Assembly: GCA_007120055.1 (NCBI GenBank)
Contig: SKOL01000530.1
Span: forward strand, 1 to 7,991
Length of the DNA: 7,991 bases
DNA from: Anaerobacillus sp.
Lineage (GTDB): Bacteria > Bacillota > Bacilli > Bacillales_H > Anaerobacillaceae
Direction: 5' to 3'
Program-made: the position numbers and the translations under genes
In this document: positions 6,519 through 7,991 of the stretch, piece after piece
Layout of the letters: each line of letters begins with the position of its first letter
Numbering within the stretch: the first letter of the stretch is position 1
The notes under the pieces: model-generated
The model's input: the letters and a program-made list of their open reading frames with translations, nothing else
The model's database searches: none
Told to the model about the DNA's origin: nothing

Positions 6519-6524
6519 TGATTT

Positions 6525-7988
6525 ATGATGCAAAATCCGAAATTACAGAAACTTCAAGAAACTTGGTTGCAAGAAGCAACGATTGACGATATTCAAGAAA
6601 AACTATCATCTAGCGAATTAACATCAAAGGAACTCGTTCTTCTTTATTTAGATAGAATTGCCAATAACGATCATATTCAATCTGTTTTAGAGGTAAATCC
6701 TGATGCACTACATATTACTGCAGCACTAGATGCTGAAAGGAAAGAGAAAGGGTCACGTAGCAAACTTCACGGTATTCCAATCCTTTTAAAAGATAATATT
6801 AACACTGCGGATAAAATGCATACGAGCGCTGGTTCTCTCGCCTTACAAAACTCTATTTCCCCAAAAGATTCTACAGTTGCTACACAACTAAGAGAAGCAG
6901 GAGCGATTATACTCGGAAAAACGAATATGACAGAATGGGCAAACTTCATGACACGAGGAATGCCGAGTGGTTACAGTTCAAGAGGAGGACAAGTTCTTAA
7001 TCCATATGGGCCAGGAAAATTCGATGTTGGTGGTTCAAGTTCTGGGTCAGGAGCAGCGATTGCTGCTAATTTTGCAACAGCAGCGATTGGCACAGAAACA
7101 TCCGGATCAATCTTAAGCCCTGCAAGTCAAAATTCAATCGTTGGGATCAAACCGACAATAGGATTTGTGAGTAGGTCTGGAATCATCCCGATATCAAACA
7201 GTCAAGACACGGCAGGGCCAATGGCAAGAACCGTAACAGATGCAGTATACGTTTTAAATGCAATTACTGCGATTGACCATGAAGATCCTATTACAAACAC
7301 GAACACACTACTTGATATTGATTTTACACAGTTTTTAAATAAGGTCGACTTAAAAGGGGTACGAATCGGTATCGCTCGAGCTACGTATTTTGATTATTTG
7401 AAAGAAGATAAATTGGCTGTCATGAATGAGGCAGTTAGAAAATTAGAGGGGTTAGGTGCTGAGGTAATCGATGTGACAATCCCCTCGACAAAAGCAAAAT
7501 GGAGCTACGATGTATTGACGTATGAATTCAAAACGTCATTAAATGCTTATTTAAATTCTCTTGACCAGAGTATCAACGTTCGCTCATTGAAAGATGTGAT
7601 TGATTTTAATAATAATGATCGTGAAAGAATGCTCCGTTACGGACAAACGTTGTTAGAGGATGCAGAAGCAACAAGTGGTACGTTGACTGAAGCAGAATAT
7701 ATAAATGCTCGTGAAAAAGATATTTACTTGTCTACTGAACAAGGGATTGATGTTACCTTAACAGACAATAACTTAGAAGCAATCGTATTTCCGAACAATT
7801 TTGGTGCAGCTATACCTGCTAAAGCAGGTTATCCATCCATCACCGTTCCAGCAGGATATACAGGAGAAGAAGAGCCTGTCGGAATTACGTTTACGAGCAC
7901 CGCCTATAGTGAACCAACATTAATTCAATTAGCATATGCATACGAACAAGCGACTAAGCATCGCAAAACTCCTGTCTTGCAAAACTAG
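6525..7988 (+). CDS. Amidase-signature family amidase
   Basis: This is a complete 487-residue serine amidase of the amidase-signature family (the GatA/FAAH/peptide amidase superfamily), predicted cytosolic with no signal peptide. The Ser-cisSer-Lys triad is intact: Lys89 in LLKDN, cis-Ser171 in GGSSSGSG, and nucleophile Ser195 in TETSGSI, exactly 24 residues after Ser171 as in GatA and malonamidase. The signature runs from about 165 to 215 and ends in VGIKPT; the C-terminal half includes AGYPSITVPAGY (434-445) and a closing EQATKHRK. From memory it is close to ~490-residue amidases of the Bacillus cereus group annotated simply as amidase. It lacks neighbouring gatB/gatC genes and the typical GatA context, so a tRNA amidotransferase role is unlikely. 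It probably releases ammonia from a small or peptide amide, substrate unknown. The stop codon lies three bases before the window edge, so its terminator is not visible. Confidence 0.94.
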   Translation: MMQNPKLQKLQETWLQEATIDDIQEKLSSSELTSKELVLLYLDRIANNDHIQSVLEVNPDALHITAALDAERKEKGSRSKLHGIPILLKDNINTADKMHTSAGSLALQNSISPKDSTVATQLREAGAIILGKTNMTEWANFMTRGMPSGYSSRGGQVLNPYGPGKFDVGGSSSGSGAAIAANFATAAIGTETSGSILSPASQNSIVGIKPTIGFVSRSGIIPISNSQDTAGPMARTVTDAVYVLNAITAIDHEDPITNTNTLLDIDFTQFLNKVDLKGVRIGIARATYFDYLKEDKLAVMNEAVRKLEGLGAEVIDVTIPSTKAKWSYDVLTYEFKTSLNAYLNSLDQSINVRSLKDVIDFNNNDRERMLRYGQTLLEDAEATSGTLTEAEYINAREKDIYLSTEQGIDVTLTDNNLEAIVFPNNFGAAIPAKAGYPSITVPAGYTGEEEPVGITFTSTAYSEPTLIQLAYAYEQATKHRKTPVLQN

Positions 7989-7991
7989 TAT

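Larger units (their letters stand above)
6024..6524. other. Divergent intergenic region between the lipoprotein and amidase genes
   Basis: About 500 bases carry no convincing gene. From left to right it holds the lipoprotein ribosome-binding site (6029-6037), an AT-rich stretch to about 6146, the direct-repeat-bounded structured element (6147-6391), a second AT-rich stretch with GTTTAA motifs at 6418, 6448 and 6472, the palindrome at 6469-6481, and the amidase ribosome-binding site. Promoters for the two flanking genes should lie in the AT-rich parts, but no pair of -35/-10 boxes stands out; TAAAAT at 6451-6456 is the best single -10 for the amidase. Confidence 0.7.

Noticed and set aside
6525..7988. 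GatA subunit of the tRNA amidotransferase
   Set aside because: The triad is shared, but gatB/gatC are absent next to it and the C-terminal half resembles stand-alone Bacillus amidases.

Overview
The window is an AT-rich chromosomal segment from a low-GC Gram-positive bacterium, most likely a member of the Bacillaceae. Supporting signs are strong Shine-Dalgarno sites of the AAGGAG/GAGGTGA type, sigma-A-like promoter elements, hairpin plus T-tract terminators, a lipoprotein carrying a BsuPI-like domain, and an amidase that closely resembles (from memory) those of the Bacillus cereus group. I cannot name a genus. There are no RNA genes, CRISPR arrays, transposase genes or phage genes.

Layout: (1) Bases 3-1526 (+) hold the C-terminal ~507 residues of a molybdopterin oxidoreductase that enters from the left edge. 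It ends at a strong terminator (1537-1568), followed by five degenerate 21-bp tandem repeats (1606-1710). (2) Bases 1778-2467 (+) hold a short-chain dehydrogenase/reductase, convergent with (3) an MFS transporter at 2573-3775 (-); a bidirectional terminator-like hairpin lies between them. (4) Divergent from the transporter, 3984-5291 (+) encodes an M20-family amidohydrolase of the N-carbamoyl-L-amino-acid hydrolase/allantoate amidohydrolase group. It is convergent with (5) a BsuPI-like lipoprotein at 5517-6023 (-), with a long bidirectional terminator between them. (6) About 500 bp of non-coding DNA (6024-6524) contains a GC-rich (~50%) multi-hairpin element bounded by a 17-bp imperfect inverted repeat and a 12-bp exact direct repeat. 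(7) Bases 6525-7988 (+) hold a complete amidase-signature (Ser-cisSer-Lys) amidase.

How the genes may work together: the transporter, the carbamoyl/allantoate-type hydrolase and the amidase could together take up organic nitrogen compounds and release ammonia or amino acids. This is inferred from proximity and family only; each gene appears to be its own transcription unit. The coding content is ordinary. The unexplained material is non-coding: the element at 6158-6343, the 21-bp repeats at 1606-1710, and the palindrome at 6469-6481 in front of the amidase.
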